A DNA stretch of 64,000 bases. Source: Aphis gossypii. Lineage: Eukaryota; Arthropoda; Insecta; Hemiptera; Aphididae. Of the stretch, positions 24,441 to 34,418 are shown piece after piece. The stretch's first letter is position 1, and each line of letters opens with the position of its first letter. A program made the position numbers and the translations under genes. Where the stretch lies: positions 15,624,001 through 15,688,000 of the forward strand of contig NC_065532.1 of the NCBI RefSeq assembly GCF_020184175.1, given 5' to 3'. Under the pieces are notes generated by a model. It saw nothing but the letters and a program-made list of their open reading frames with translations, was not told where the DNA came from and did no database searches.

Positions 24441-24762
24441 CTACCAATCATCCTAATAGCGATGTTTAGATTGATGTATCCGATCCTTTATTGTTCTTGT
24501 AATTCCAGGAAACAAAAGGTACGTTTTATTTACAGACGAGTAGCTGTCAGTGTACAGCGAATATATTCGCTGTGTTTAAATAATCAAATAATAATAATAA
24601 TAATAATAATGATCACATTATTTAAACACAACGAATATATTTCGCTGTACACTGACAGTTACTCGTCTGTAAATAAAATGTACCTTTTTGTTTCCTGGAA
24701 TTACAAGAACAATAAAGGATCGGATACATCAATAAAAACATCGCTATTAGGATGATTGGTAG
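24441..24762. repeat. Large inverted duplication (two ~145-bp arms, ~32-bp loop)
   Basis: 24441-24583 and 24615-24762 are reverse complements with only about six differences. The spacer holds an (AAT)n run. The right arm is the exon of the predicted membrane protein gene read on the minus strand (24684-24823) plus part of its intron. The left arm is an extra inverted copy that ends exactly at the terminus of the P-like element. The left arm lacks one A before its donor, so its frame differs. Confidence 0.9.
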
Positions 24763-26742
24763 GAAAATATGAATCGAAATGTTATCGTCATCGATCTCTT
24801 CTCTTTCAGCTTCATCATAAAAACTGCAATCATAATAAGAAATTTGATATTAATAAATATAGTTATATTTTGTCTAACGTTTTGAATTTTGATAATGTAT
24901 ATATTATATAGTAATATATTATATTATATATTATATATAGTAATATAATATGTATATACGTAGAGGCATAGGCGCCAACTGCATGGGTGCTCGGGGGCCT
25001 CAGCCCCCATTGAAAAGTCAAAAGATTGAGATTTGAGTTTAACTTAAAAAGAGATAGTTAAAAATATAAACATAAGTAGTCGACTTCCTGCGTCTCTACT
25101 CTTTAACCACAAATATTTAAATCATTTTTAAGGGCAAAAGTTAAGGATAATAATTAGTAAATTCGGCCCCCATTGGCATTTACAAAATCTGGTACCTATG
25201 CGTAGAGGCATTCCTCTACGCTAGTTTTTCCTTAAACACGAGTTAAATAGCAATTAATTGCAGAAGTTGGGACGTCTCCACAGGAAGAAAAACGTGCGTC
25301 TCGGTTTACCAATTATACTATAATTTATACAAAAAGTGTTAAAAATCAATCAGTGCAGGGGTTGGTATGATTGAAAAAAGATCGAGAAAATCATGACTAT
25401 CAAATTTCAAGTAATGCGAATTGTTTTATCATCAAAATACTTATATAGAAAACCGTTTTTTTCGTTTTACAATTTTATAATTTCTTTACTAACTATGGAC
25501 TCGAGAAACGAATGCATAGACATTGAATTATTTATAAGTACTATTGAAAACGGGAATGCATTATGGAACACTCAAACTGCTGAATATAACCTGGGAAAAT
25601 ATAAGTAAAATATTTTACCATAATGTTGACGATAAACCAACTGCAGAAAAAAATAACATTGGTAAGTATACTGTACATAAACTATATACCTATTATTTAT
25701 TAATAATATATTAAAAAATATAATTTATTTCAGTGTAATTTTTTTTTTATATTTATGATATGTAGTGTTTTGTTGTATAATAGGTAATACTAAATTTAAT
25801 ATACATCAATAATTAATATTAATTTTTACTTTATCAAAAATCTATTCATGGTTTATGGACTCGAAAAAGATTTCTCAATTTTTGATTGACGCAATCAACT
25901 CGCATTAAAATAATTTTATTATCAACCCGAGGGGATCCCGTCATGACAAAACATTTCGACCATACACCAACAATTTTATTTTTTAAAAAAACTAATATAC
26001 AACAACCCAAGTCGTTTAGACCTTGTACAAATAGTATATTATATTGCATTTAGGAGGCTAATCCCGCTGAGGACCCGTCTCCAAAACGTCACACCTCCAT
26101 AGCCCCCACAATCGTCGCACAATCGCCTATAACGTGCGATTGTTGTACAATGTTATAATAATATGATGGGTATAGCACAGGGGTGGCCAGCGAGAAGAGA
26201 CTCGCGAGCCACCAAATGTATTAATAAATATAGAAGAGCCAAAATGTAAAAAAAAAGGTCATATATTATATTTATAATACATAAATTCATATAAAAAATT
26301 TTTTTCGTAAAAATGAGATAAGATGCGAGCCGCAAAAGTCTATGTGGTATATAGCATAAATAACTCACTGATCGTACGCCGTAGCCGAAATGGTCTCGTC
26401 CGTCGCTCGGTGGTCGACTGCGGCCGAAATGGTCTCGTCCGTCGCCCGGTGGTCGACTGCGGCCGAAATGGTCCCGTCCGTCGCCCGGTGATCGACCGCG
26501 GCCGGACGGTCGTGGGGACAGCGAGTCCAGTGGACGACAGCGGGCCACGGGTCGGTCTGATCGGTGACTGCGGCGGAAATGGTCTCGTCTGTCGCCCGGT
26601 TGTCGACCGCGGCCGGACGGTCGTGGGGACAGCGAGTCCAGTGGACGACAGCGGGCCACGGACCGGTCTGATCGGTGACCGCGGCCGATGGACAGTGCAA
26701 ACACGCCAATAATGCCAAACAAAAAAAAATGGAACTAAACAT
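24684..26742 (-). CDS. Unrecognised membrane protein: signal peptide, tandem repeats, acidic stretch, one TM (partial)
   Basis: Exon 1 (26742-26369) encodes a signal peptide (MFSSIFFCLALLACLHCPSA). Tandem repeats follow: a module of about 37 residues containing TDQTxPWPAVVHWTRCPHDR occurs twice, then a 13-residue AVDHRATDETISA-like module. It ends at a consensus donor (CA then GTGAGT). Exon 2 (24823-24684) follows a TTGCAG acceptor and joins in phase. It gives an acidic run (FYDEAEREEIDDD), a membrane segment (IFLPIILIAMFLLMYPILY) and a Cys/Lys/Arg tail (CSCNSRKQK), ending at another donor. A type I single-pass topology is inferred from this order. Later exons were not found; a P-like transposon (18381-24440) lies where they would be expected. 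I know no matching family. The repeats are GC-rich, unlike the surrounding DNA. The join is my prediction, and exon 1 alone could belong to a different transcript. Confidence 0.5.
24967..25200. mobile_element. hAT-type MITE with perfect 8-bp target duplication
   Basis: Ends are CATAGGCGCC and, reversed, CATAGGTACC. Perfect flanking copies of CGTAGAGG lie at 24959-24966 and 25201-25208. It contains CGGGGGCCTCAGCCCCC and no coding region. On the proposed gene model it lies inside intron 1 of the membrane protein gene. Confidence 0.85.
25498..25665 (+). pseudogene. MADF-domain fragment, frameshifted
   Basis: The plus strand starts MDSRNECIDIELFISTIENG followed by ALWNTQTAEYN, the usual start of a MADF DNA-binding domain (helix, LW, EYN). 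The continuation WENISKIFYHN is in another frame a few bases later, before a GTAAGT donor near 25662. The expected basic linker between EYN and W is missing, so a small deletion probably broke it. The remainder of the gene is absent. Confidence 0.6.
26178..26348. mobile_element. hAT-type MITE (CAGGGGTGGCC class), degraded right end
   Basis: Begins CAGGGGTGGCCAGCGAG and contains the inverted GCGAGCC / GAGCCGC words typical of this class. Flanks GTATAGCA (26170-26177) and ATATAGCA (26349-26356) form a near-perfect 8-bp duplication. It would lie just after the donor of exon 1 of the membrane protein gene. Confidence 0.55.
26386..26690. repeat. GC-rich coding minisatellite, 39-bp and 111-bp units
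   Basis: A 39-bp unit (containing CGAAATGGTCTCGTCCGTCG) is repeated in tandem and also forms part of a 111-bp higher-order unit present twice. Unit lengths are multiples of three, so on the minus strand they encode the protein repeats of the predicted membrane protein and expansions keep the frame. Confidence 0.9.
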
Positions 26743-27317
26743 TATTTTTGGTTGATCTGCGTTAATGATTTTATAAAATGTATATCGTGTGTGACTCGAG
26801 AATATCGCCTTGGTGACAGAAATCAGAATACGGCTAGACTACGTCTAAAAATCATAATAATATAATAATAATAATAATAATAATAATATATTTTTTTAAC
26901 TTTTTTACTTTGATAACATAACAAATCAATTTTATGAAAAACTTCTAAGTTCAATATTTTTTTTCTATAAAAAGTAAGAACAAAGTTCATGGATAGAAAC
27001 AGGCTCTATATTTTTTTTCAATTCGAGATCAAAGACTAATACTTATTGCGATATTATGCACTGAATTCCGTGCATCATTAAACTTCACTTTACCTCAATT
27101 ATATATGTATACCCAAAAATACCCCAAATGGTATACTTACCTACAGACTACAGAGCTACAGCCATCGATTCTCGGTAATTATTTTTACAAACTTATTTAA
27201 AAACGTATTTAATATTTAGATATATATAATAGTGTTATATAGAACTAAAAAAAAAACAATTTTAAAAACGATTTTTTTTCGAAGAAAAAAATACATATTA
27301 TAATATCGATTGATTGA
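26743..27317. other. Non-coding flank
   Basis: Upstream of the membrane protein exon 1. A TTTTATAAAA TATA-like word is at about 26771-26780. (AAT)n runs occur at 26850-26890. No gene seen. Confidence 0.4.
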
Positions 27318-27362
27318 TCATGAGTATAAATAAGTAAAAACTAAACATAAATTATAATTTAT

Positions 27363-27542
27363 AGTTCGTACTTTGTATTCTTCGAGTGTGGTTATGTAAT
27401 CGCTATATGTATTGCAAAGATCAGCGATCACTACAGTACACTTAGAGTTTTTGCAAAGGACTTCGCGGATAGCTTTTCTAATGCGTCTACGTCTACCCGA
27501 CATGATCGTGAACTCGCCAGGACACAAACTATGATCAACCAT
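27363..27542 (-). CDS. Possible first exon of an unrecognised gene
   Basis: A minus-strand frame begins MVDHSLCPGEFTIMSGRRRR, continues IRKAIREVLCKNSKCTVV and ends at TTLEEYK, where a donor-like GTACGA follows. The local composition is less AT-rich than its flanks, and a TATAAA word lies about 105 bases upstream (near 27650). I recognise no family and found no second exon. Confidence 0.25.
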
Positions 27543-27659
27543 CCGATAACGGCTAACTGAGTGAAAACTATTTTCGGTGACTAAGCCAGCGGATAATCAA
27601 ACTAAAAACCAAATAATGTCCTATAGTTTAAAAATCAGGTCCCAGTTTATATACATATA

Positions 27660-28280
27660 ATATTTTTCTCACTTGTAAATCAGAATCGAATTTAAAATAA
27701 TTGGCCGTTATAATATACTACTTGAATTGAGCATAAAACAAATATATGAACTGATTGAATTTATAATCAGCTTATAAACCATCAATGAGATTTCCATAGA
27801 TCCACTGTATTTAATTACAAATTGAAGAAGTTTTAGCATGTATTATTATTATATAATATAATAAATTACACATTTTATAAAATGAAGAATTTTTTTCATC
27901 ATTCATACTTGTGAACAATATTTAATTATTTAATTATGATTTATTTTAACATTTATTATTTTATGATTTTTATTTTTTTATAACTATTTACAAAATGACA
28001 ATGTTAAACTTTTTTTTAAATTTGAAACTTATTTGAAATTATTATTATAGTAACTGTAGACTTTATGTTTGTATTTACTTTGTATTGTATTATGGTTTTT
28101 TTCCTTTGGTTTTTTTTTTTTTTTTTTGGTTTTAATTATGTGCAATTATATATTTTAATAATGATTGATTAGGTCATCAAAAATTTTTTTGGCCAGTTTT
28201 TACGGATCCACCACTTTTTGTATATTTGTGTCCCTGTTTAATGATTGGTTATATTAATCACAACTTGGTTAAGTACATTT
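27660..28280. other. AT-rich non-coding DNA
   Basis: No gene supported. Long T runs at about 28110-28130. Confidence 0.4.
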
Positions 28281-28284
28281 TATG

Positions 28285-28450
28285 TGAGATATCTTACTTT
28301 GTTTGAAGTTCTTGGTCCAAATGATCTGTGGCAAAAATAGTATACATACTCTTTAGTTAAATTTTTTTTTTTTGATGACAACTTGACATATTGGCACTCT
28401 TCTTCATCTTCTATATTTTTTTTCCATTTTTTAAAATCTGTTAATTTGTA
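28285..28450 (-). pseudogene. Relic of a transposon-associated zinc-binding domain (YYxCHRS type)
   Basis: Read on the minus strand the block gives FKKWKKNIEDEEECQYVKLS, a poly-A-coded lysine run, then EYVYYFCHRSFGPRTSNK before a GTAAGA donor. The order W..IE..(Y/F)VK...YYxC(H/N)RSG is that of the domain next to many MULE-type transposases in insects. The A run is a likely frameshift site and no transposase core is present, so this is a relic. Confidence 0.5.
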
Positions 28451-28727
28451 TTTAATTTAAATATACTCTTTTAGTTATTAACTTAAATTTACATAACTGA
28501 TAAATTCAATTTATGAAATATTATTATAAAAATACATACATGTCCACAATAACACAAAAAGCAAAAGCCAATATTTTCAGCCAAATCACAAGAAATGTTT
28601 ACAAATTTACAATGATTTATAATGTTATAATAGTTGATCATTTATAATTACAAAAGAAGAAAATTTAGTTCAAACAATAGCGTGAAAAAAATAATACTAA
28701 CATCATAAAACTACATGTATTTTGCGC

Positions 28728-29140
28728 CAGATGCCCACGTATACAAATTAATTTTGGTATTTTGCGCCACATTTTCAACAATATTCAACTTATCAACAAA
28801 ATAAAATTGACAGAAAAGGCTTAGTTTCGTCATTAAGCTATGGGTATATAAAAAGGCGAGTAAGCTAGGTATTATAAGTAGCAACTAGCTAGGTCTTTTA
28901 TTTCAAAAATTATGTTACATTGTTACGTATATGGTATAGGTATAATTATTACTTATATACATTTATTTATAATTATAATATTAGTGGCGCTAATTACAAT
29001 TTTATTAGGTACACGATGACACAGATTACATAATGCCTTTTTATTTAATTTTATTTGGCGCAAATATTACCATAGGTATTAAATTTTTAGATGTGGCGTA
29101 AATTACATTTTTTTTTTTTTTGTTATTTTTGGTGCAAACG
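28728..29140. repeat. Cluster of TTTGCGCCA-type words in both orientations
   Basis: ATTTTGCGCCA occurs at about 28733 and 28784. Inverted forms (TGGCGCTAATTA, TTGGCGCAAAT, TGTGGCGTAAAT, TTGGTGCAAA) occur at about 28984, 29055, 29093 and 29129. Such arrays of one motif, inverted about a centre, are typical of transposase-binding ends of a non-autonomous element. Confidence 0.5.
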
Positions 29141-29418
29141 CTCATATATTATATTAAATAAAATATTATATGTTTTATGAATTAAATAAGACAATGACTA
29201 AAAATTTTTTTTTATGGAAAATTATTATTATTGGATGGGTAATTTCCCAGGCCAAAATTGTTAGCCAATCCGCCGCTGCGGCTGTGCTTAAATTAATTTA
29301 ATGTTCATGGTACAAACTACAAACTACAAGTAAATAATTATTAATAAATATTATACAACAAAATACATGTTTGAAGTTGTTTAGTTTTTTTTGATTTGTT
29401 TTTTTTTTTTGTTGAATC

Positions 29419-29520
29419 ATGTCACGAAATTGTTTTGTGCCATCATGTAAAGAGGGATACCCTTCTAACAGGTCTACTAACAAGCTCTTAGAAATTCGCA
29501 ACAAAACATTGTTTAAAGAT
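29419..29520 (+). pseudogene. THAP zinc-finger N-terminal fragment
   Basis: The plus strand starts MSRNCFVPSCKEGYPSNRST, continues NKLLEIRNKTLFKDP and stops being domain-like. CxxxxC with VPSC is the THAP N-terminus. The rest of the C2CH finger is missing or lies in an unrecognised exon, so I call it a fragment of a THAP transposon or domesticated gene. Confidence 0.5.
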
Positions 29521-30012
29521 CCGTGTATATTTATTAATATAAATAAATCTTTTTATACCTGAATTGTAAACTTAAGTAGCTAATTTATATTTTTGTAATT
29601 ATTACAATATACCTAGTATATTGTATTTTTGTAATTTTGTTATTTTTGTAATTTTTAAATAGTGTGTGATCTAAAGAAAATAACTTGCTACCTTCAACTC
29701 AAGATTTGCTTAAAGAAGGTAGTTAAACCAAATTGTTTTCAGTATACTTGTATTTTTATTTGAATTATTTAATTTTAATACATTGTTTTTTTAGTAAAAA
29801 AAATAAAAAATGTATACATAATTACAAACCCCATTATAAGAATATTTGTTACACCCCTAATGTTTGGCTATTGTTGTCTACGGCTGTCATATAGTATGCG
29901 GTCCACCGGGGCAAATGCGTTCTACCGGCCGCTATAGGATGCGGTCTACCTGCGGTTTTTACTTAGGCTTAAGTTTATTTTTAATTGATACACTTTAATC
30001 TTTTTCTATCTC

Positions 30013-30234
30013 TTAGATACACTTTATCTTAATTATTTTATTATTAAGGGCATTAATAAAGGCATCATCAGTAGTTTTAACAAGATAATTTTGACTAGAG
30101 CCATTGAATGTTTTCAAAGTATGAGTAGTAGATAATAGATTATTATTGATCTGTTTAGTTATTTGACTTTTAATTCTACGTCGTAATTGTCTAGTCGATA
30201 TTTGGTTCTCGGGACGAATAAAAGACCTAAACAA
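30013..30234 (-). CDS. Short ORF inside the repeated-motif element, unrecognised
   Basis: A 73-codon minus-strand frame. It includes FIRPENQISTRQLRRRIKSQ, a basic segment that could be a helix-turn-helix-like DNA-binding part of a transposase remnant, preceded by an acceptor-like TTTAG. No catalytic domain was seen. It may be the only remaining coding part of the element. Confidence 0.3.
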   Translation of the reverse strand: MFRSFIRPENQISTRQLRRRIKSQITKQINNNLLSTTHTLKTFNGSSQNYLVKTTDDAFINALNNKIIKIKCI

Positions 30235-30553
30235 ATTTAATTAAATATAATAACTATTAAAGAGAAAAAATATTGAAATACTATAAACCAAACTATAAAT
30301 AAGTCGAGTAATATTTAAAAACAGTAAGTATTAAATTATAAGTTTGTACAAGGCAATTGACTGTAAATAACCTTCCTATATTAAATATTTTAATTAAATG
30401 TATGATCATAACTTATTCTATCCCTATGTAAAATAACCAATGTATAATGTTTTCCATAATTTATTTTAATTATTTTATTGTTATGTACACTGCCTAGTGT
30501 GTTAAGCCTATAGACTATACAGTAAGAATATACACACATTTATATTATATGAA

Positions 30554-30891
30554 CTAGGCATGCCCAACCTTTTTCAACTTGCTGGCCATATTCAAAATGT
30601 ATATTAATACTGCAAGCCGTATAGGTATATAAGTATATATACTTCATGTTTTTTTTTTTTTTATATTAATTTCATTTTTACATTTTATTGTACTTATATT
30701 GTTCTATAATCAATTTTAATAATTAAAATGTACATTATTTTGTAATTCTTAAAAGCTTATTAAAATAACCTTTTTTTTTTTAAATTTATTTTGTATTTAT
30801 TTGTATTTATAATACTTATACAAATTTAATTCTTATAAAATGGCCACGGGCCAATTGGAATATTCCTGCGGACCGGATCCAGGCACGCCTG
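30554..30891. mobile_element. Probable hAT-type MITE (AGGCATGCCCAACC class)
   Basis: Begins TAGGCATGCCCAACCTTTTT and the far end reversed begins CAGGCGTGCCTGGATCC; both are variants of a common hAT terminus. It contains GCTGGCC and TGGCCACGGGCC words. No clear target duplication is seen. Confidence 0.5.
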
Positions 30892-31191
30892 ATAAATGAT
30901 AGATCCCGAGTTGTACCTATGCTATTTTTTTCTAATAATATTGGCTCACAGATATTTAAAGAATATTTTATATTAGTCAATTTTTTTATAGATCTATTGA
31001 TTCAACTTAAACGGCAAACTCCCAGGAACTAAAAAATAAGTACCCACAAAGTACTACCTATCTAGACTCAAATGGGAAACTCCCGGGAACTAAATAATTT
31101 GTGCCTACAAATAACTACCTGTCTAGACTCAATTGGGTAACACCTGGAACCATAATATTTAGTGCCCACTAACTACTGTCTTACGAGACTC

Positions 31192-34100
31192 CAGGCGCGT
31201 ATCCAGGAACTTTTTATGGGGGGGGTTTCAGTTAATTTAAATTTACTTAATTGTAAAAATATAATATATTATGTTAAAACAATTAAATCGATCAATTTAT
31301 TGTGTTTAAACAAATAAAAATTATTAAAAATTATTTATACAATGCATATACATATTATAATGAGAATCTGAGGGTTAAAATAGTTATCACCTAATTACAA
31401 TACTAAATCAATTTTTCTTTTTCTTTTTGCCAATTCATTCAACACTTCTTCTGGATTAACTTCAATTGTCCTGTGGATATTCAGATGAGCTAATCCATTT
31501 AAACGGTTCTCTGCCATGGTATTTCTGAGATAGGTTTTCAATCGTCGTAATGTGGAAAATGACCTTTCTGCAGTAGCTGTTGTAATGGGTAAAGTTGCCA
31601 CGATTTTTAAAAGTTTGTAAACATTTGGATAATAATTTTCATTACAATTATTTAGTAATTCTGATAAATTAGATGGAAGTTTAGACAAATTCTGTAGAGA
31701 AGTCCACCATAATTTATGTTCTGCAATAACTACTAAAGAAGAAAAAGATGGTAATAATTGAGAATATTTTTGTACTAAATCTGTTATGTTATTTTCAAAA
31801 GTATCTGGAATATTTTTCTCTTTAATTGGAAACAAACAATTAAAGTTCACCAATAAAGATTTATGTTTTAATAAACGATCACTTATCATTGTTATAAAAT
31901 TATCTAAATATGGAATAAATATTGTCACTCGGTAATATTCCTCAAGCGTATTTGCAGGTGTATTATCTCGATGTACTTGTTTACTAACTCGACGAGGCAA
32001 AGAAATATTGATATTGGAATTCTTACAAAATATTTCTGCTCTTTCAAATATTAATTTAAATTCTTTTTCAACATTTTTTCTCATTTCTTTTAAAATATTA
32101 ATAGAATTATCAGCCATATTTATAACATGAGATAAATCAAATCCAGGTGTTTGTAAAAGTTTACTTAGTGGTAAACTTACAGCAAATACTGTTGATATTA
32201 TGTGTATAGTAATCTGGAATTCAAAGTTATTAATCACAAAATGCAATTGATTTGCTGACGAAGATGTATTTTTATCGACCCAACTGCTAATTTTTTCTAA
32301 AGCATCAATTACAGCATCTTGTAACTCTAGGTAAATTATTACTGAATCATGCCGCTGAACCCAACGTGTTGGACATAATTTTTTTAACTTTTGATGAGAT
32401 GAAATAGGTACAATATTTTGAATAGATGTAGTTAAAATATTTTGTCTTTTTGGTGAGTTGAAAAAATTATAAATTGACTCAATACTTCCTAAACAGTTTC
32501 TTATTGAAGTAATATTACACGCGTCAGAAATAGCAAGATTTAAACTATGAGATGCACAATGTACGTATATTGCTAGTGGACATTTTTCTTGAACATAAAC
32601 GTGAGCACCATGAAATACACCACTCATAGCGGCAGCACCATCATACCCTTGGCCAATCATGTATTTGCGATCTATCCCGATCAAATCAAGCGTAGCTAAC
32701 AGAGTGCTAGCAAGGCCTTTTCCCGTGACATCAGTAACCGGAACAAACAGTAGAAAGTCCTCATTAATTTGACCATTATTAAAATATCTCGCACACAAAG
32801 AAAATTGTTCGATACCAGAAATATCAGATGTTTCATCTGCTAATATCGAAAAACATTTTGCTTCATTAATTTTACTGACTATTTGTTTTAAAATAATGTC
32901 CCCACATATTGAAATTATTTCATTAGCAATCATTGGACTCGTATAGGAAGCATTTTTAGAACATGTTTCTAAATGTGTTTTTAATGCTAAATCACCACTA
33001 TTAGCACGAAATCTCAACAAAGAACGAAAATTTCCATCATTTTCATTAGGCTCCGTTAAATACAAGGGACCACTATCTCTATGACCTCTTAAAGAAAGAT
33101 TTTGTCTGCCACAAAAAACGATTGTTTCAATGATGGGAATAAGATTTTTTCTATTTTCAATTATTTTACGTTTTATTCCCAAATCTATTTGGATATCTAT
33201 AGGTTCAACTTTTTTTTCTAAAACTTGTTTGGCACATGTTCCTTTTAGAGTACAAGTTTTATGATATTCACAATTTGTATGATTATTAAATACTTCAATA
33301 GCAGATTTCCAGTTTTTAAACGGTTTCTTTACCAAACTACCAAAAGGTTGTTTACCAACACCTCCGCCCTCTCCAGCAAACAAAACACAATATTTACAGT
33401 ACGCGCCATCATCTTTTTCAGAATAGACCAACCAATTCCAACGTTTTAACCAATTACGTTGAAATTTTAAATTTCTTTTACCACTACTTGGAAAGATAAA
33501 ACTATCGTCTGGTACCCAAATGTCTGAAAACGTATAACACGATGACTTTTTATTGATGATCTCTCCGATATCAGTCGGTCGAAAAATTATTTCTCTTTGA
33601 ATTACTTGATCGGGAATCTTATCACTATCATTTTGAGTTTTATTTAAATTGATTTCGGTATTTGGATGTTTAGTTGACATAAGTTTTTTGGACTCGGGTA
33701 AAAAAAAAGAATTGATTTTTCTAGTCTGCTTATTTGTTTGAGAATTTGCCTATAATAATAACCATTAGGAAATCAATAAAATAATATTACGTATATTATA
33801 TATTATAAATATGCAAAATATTTTTATTATTTGTATTATTTTATAATTTTATATGTTATTTAAAATTAAATTTTCCAAATATCTTACCATGATGGAATGT
33901 TTAGACGTTCACAGTCTGCTTATAGATTGTCTTATTGAAATTATATCAAATTAAAATAAAACAAAATTATTTAAGAGTATAATATAATACACTAATACAA
34001 ACGATATTAAATGAAGTAAAACAGTGAGGTACCAACTAGCTACAGCTGTACACAATAATGTGCTTGTGTAGTTTTGTCAAATGAGTGTCCAGCCACGAGC

Positions 34101-34418
34101 GCAACAGGAACCTATAAATAAACTTAGAATACAAATAACGATATCGCCGTTATCTGGACTAGACGACCGATAGCGATCCGATAGCAATTATTTGTACGCG
34201 TATAGCATGCGCGCGCGCGTGTGTGTGTGTGTGTGTGTGTCGCACTGTCGCTTGTGTATAATACGTTTATATAATCTTTTAATATGATTTCCAAGTCAAA
34301 TTTAAAAAATATAAAATGTTAAAGAAAAACCTGTGTTTTATATAAAAGTTAATTTAATATATCAGGTTCATGGGGGGGGGTTCTAACCCCCAAAACCCCC
34401 CCCGTGGATACGCCACTG
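31192..34418 (-). mobile_element. Apparently complete hAT transposon, 3227 bp, perfect 8-bp target duplication
   Basis: Ends are CAGGCGCGTATCCAGG and, reversed, CAGTGGCGTATCCACGG. CGAGACTC flanks both sides exactly (31184-31191 and 34419-34426). The single large open frame is undamaged. A (CG)n(TG)n microsatellite lies at 34208-34240 between the gene start and the right end. The duplication and intact gene suggest a young insertion. Confidence 0.93.
31395..33680 (-). CDS. hAT transposase with TTF-type zinc finger (ZMYM1-like), intact
   Basis: A single 761-codon frame. Residues about 55-145 form a TTF-type zinc-binding domain (RNWLKRWNWLVYSEKDDGAY, CKYCVLF, then HTNCEYHKTC). The RNase-H-like core follows with acidic residues in ILADETSDISG and GQGYDGAAAMSG, plus HCASHSLNLAISD. 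The C-terminal dimerisation motif is TTATAERSFSTLRRLKTYLR with NRLNGLAHL. This layout and length are normal for the ZMYM1-like/DUF4371 group of hAT transposases. It would bind and mobilise the element whose ends lie 0.2 kb and 0.7 kb away. No stops or frameshifts are present, so it may still be active and could drive the many hAT-type MITEs in this window, though their termini differ. Confidence 0.95.
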   Translation of the reverse strand: MSTKHPNTEINLNKTQNDSDKIPDQVIQREIIFRPTDIGEIINKKSSCYTFSDIWVPDDSFIFPSSGKRNLKFQRNWLKRWNWLVYSEKDDGAYCKYCVLFAGEGGGVGKQPFGSLVKKPFKNWKSAIEVFNNHTNCEYHKTCTLKGTCAKQVLEKKVEPIDIQIDLGIKRKIIENRKNLIPIIETIVFCGRQNLSLRGHRDSGPLYLTEPNENDGNFRSLLRFRANSGDLALKTHLETCSKNASYTSPMIANEIISICGDIILKQIVSKINEAKCFSILADETSDISGIEQFSLCARYFNNGQINEDFLLFVPVTDVTGKGLASTLLATLDLIGIDRKYMIGQGYDGAAAMSGVFHGAHVYVQEKCPLAIYVHCASHSLNLAISDACNITSIRNCLGSIESIYNFFNSPKRQNILTTSIQNIVPISSHQKLKKLCPTRWVQRHDSVIIYLELQDAVIDALEKISSWVDKNTSSSANQLHFVINNFEFQITIHIISTVFAVSLPLSKLLQTPGFDLSHVINMADNSINILKEMRKNVEKEFKLIFERAEIFCKNSNINISLPRRVSKQVHRDNTPANTLEEYYRVTIFIPYLDNFITMISDRLLKHKSLLVNFNCLFPIKEKNIPDTFENNITDLVQKYSQLLPSFSSLVVIAEHKLWWTSLQNLSKLPSNLSELLNNCNENYYPNVYKLLKIVATLPITTATAERSFSTLRRLKTYLRNTMAENRLNGLAHLNIHRTIEVNPEEVLNELAKRKRKIDLVL

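Noticed and set aside
24438..24755. A 105-codon plus-strand frame through the hairpin
   Set aside because: It reads the left inverted arm and then the AAT loop; the arm is a backward copy of the minus-strand exon with one base missing, so this frame is a by-product.
26153..26722. A 189-codon Arg/Gly-rich frame antisense through the GC minisatellite, and a 129-codon plus-strand frame
   Set aside because: All three unit lengths are multiples of three, so several frames stay open. Only the 26742 start gives a signal peptide, regular modules and an in-phase consensus donor.
29881..29955. Regularly spaced repeats at 29893-29950 and 34829-34917 considered as a CRISPR-like array
   Set aside because: Only about three units per end, inverted between ends and bounded by a target duplication; this is transposon end structure in eukaryotic DNA.
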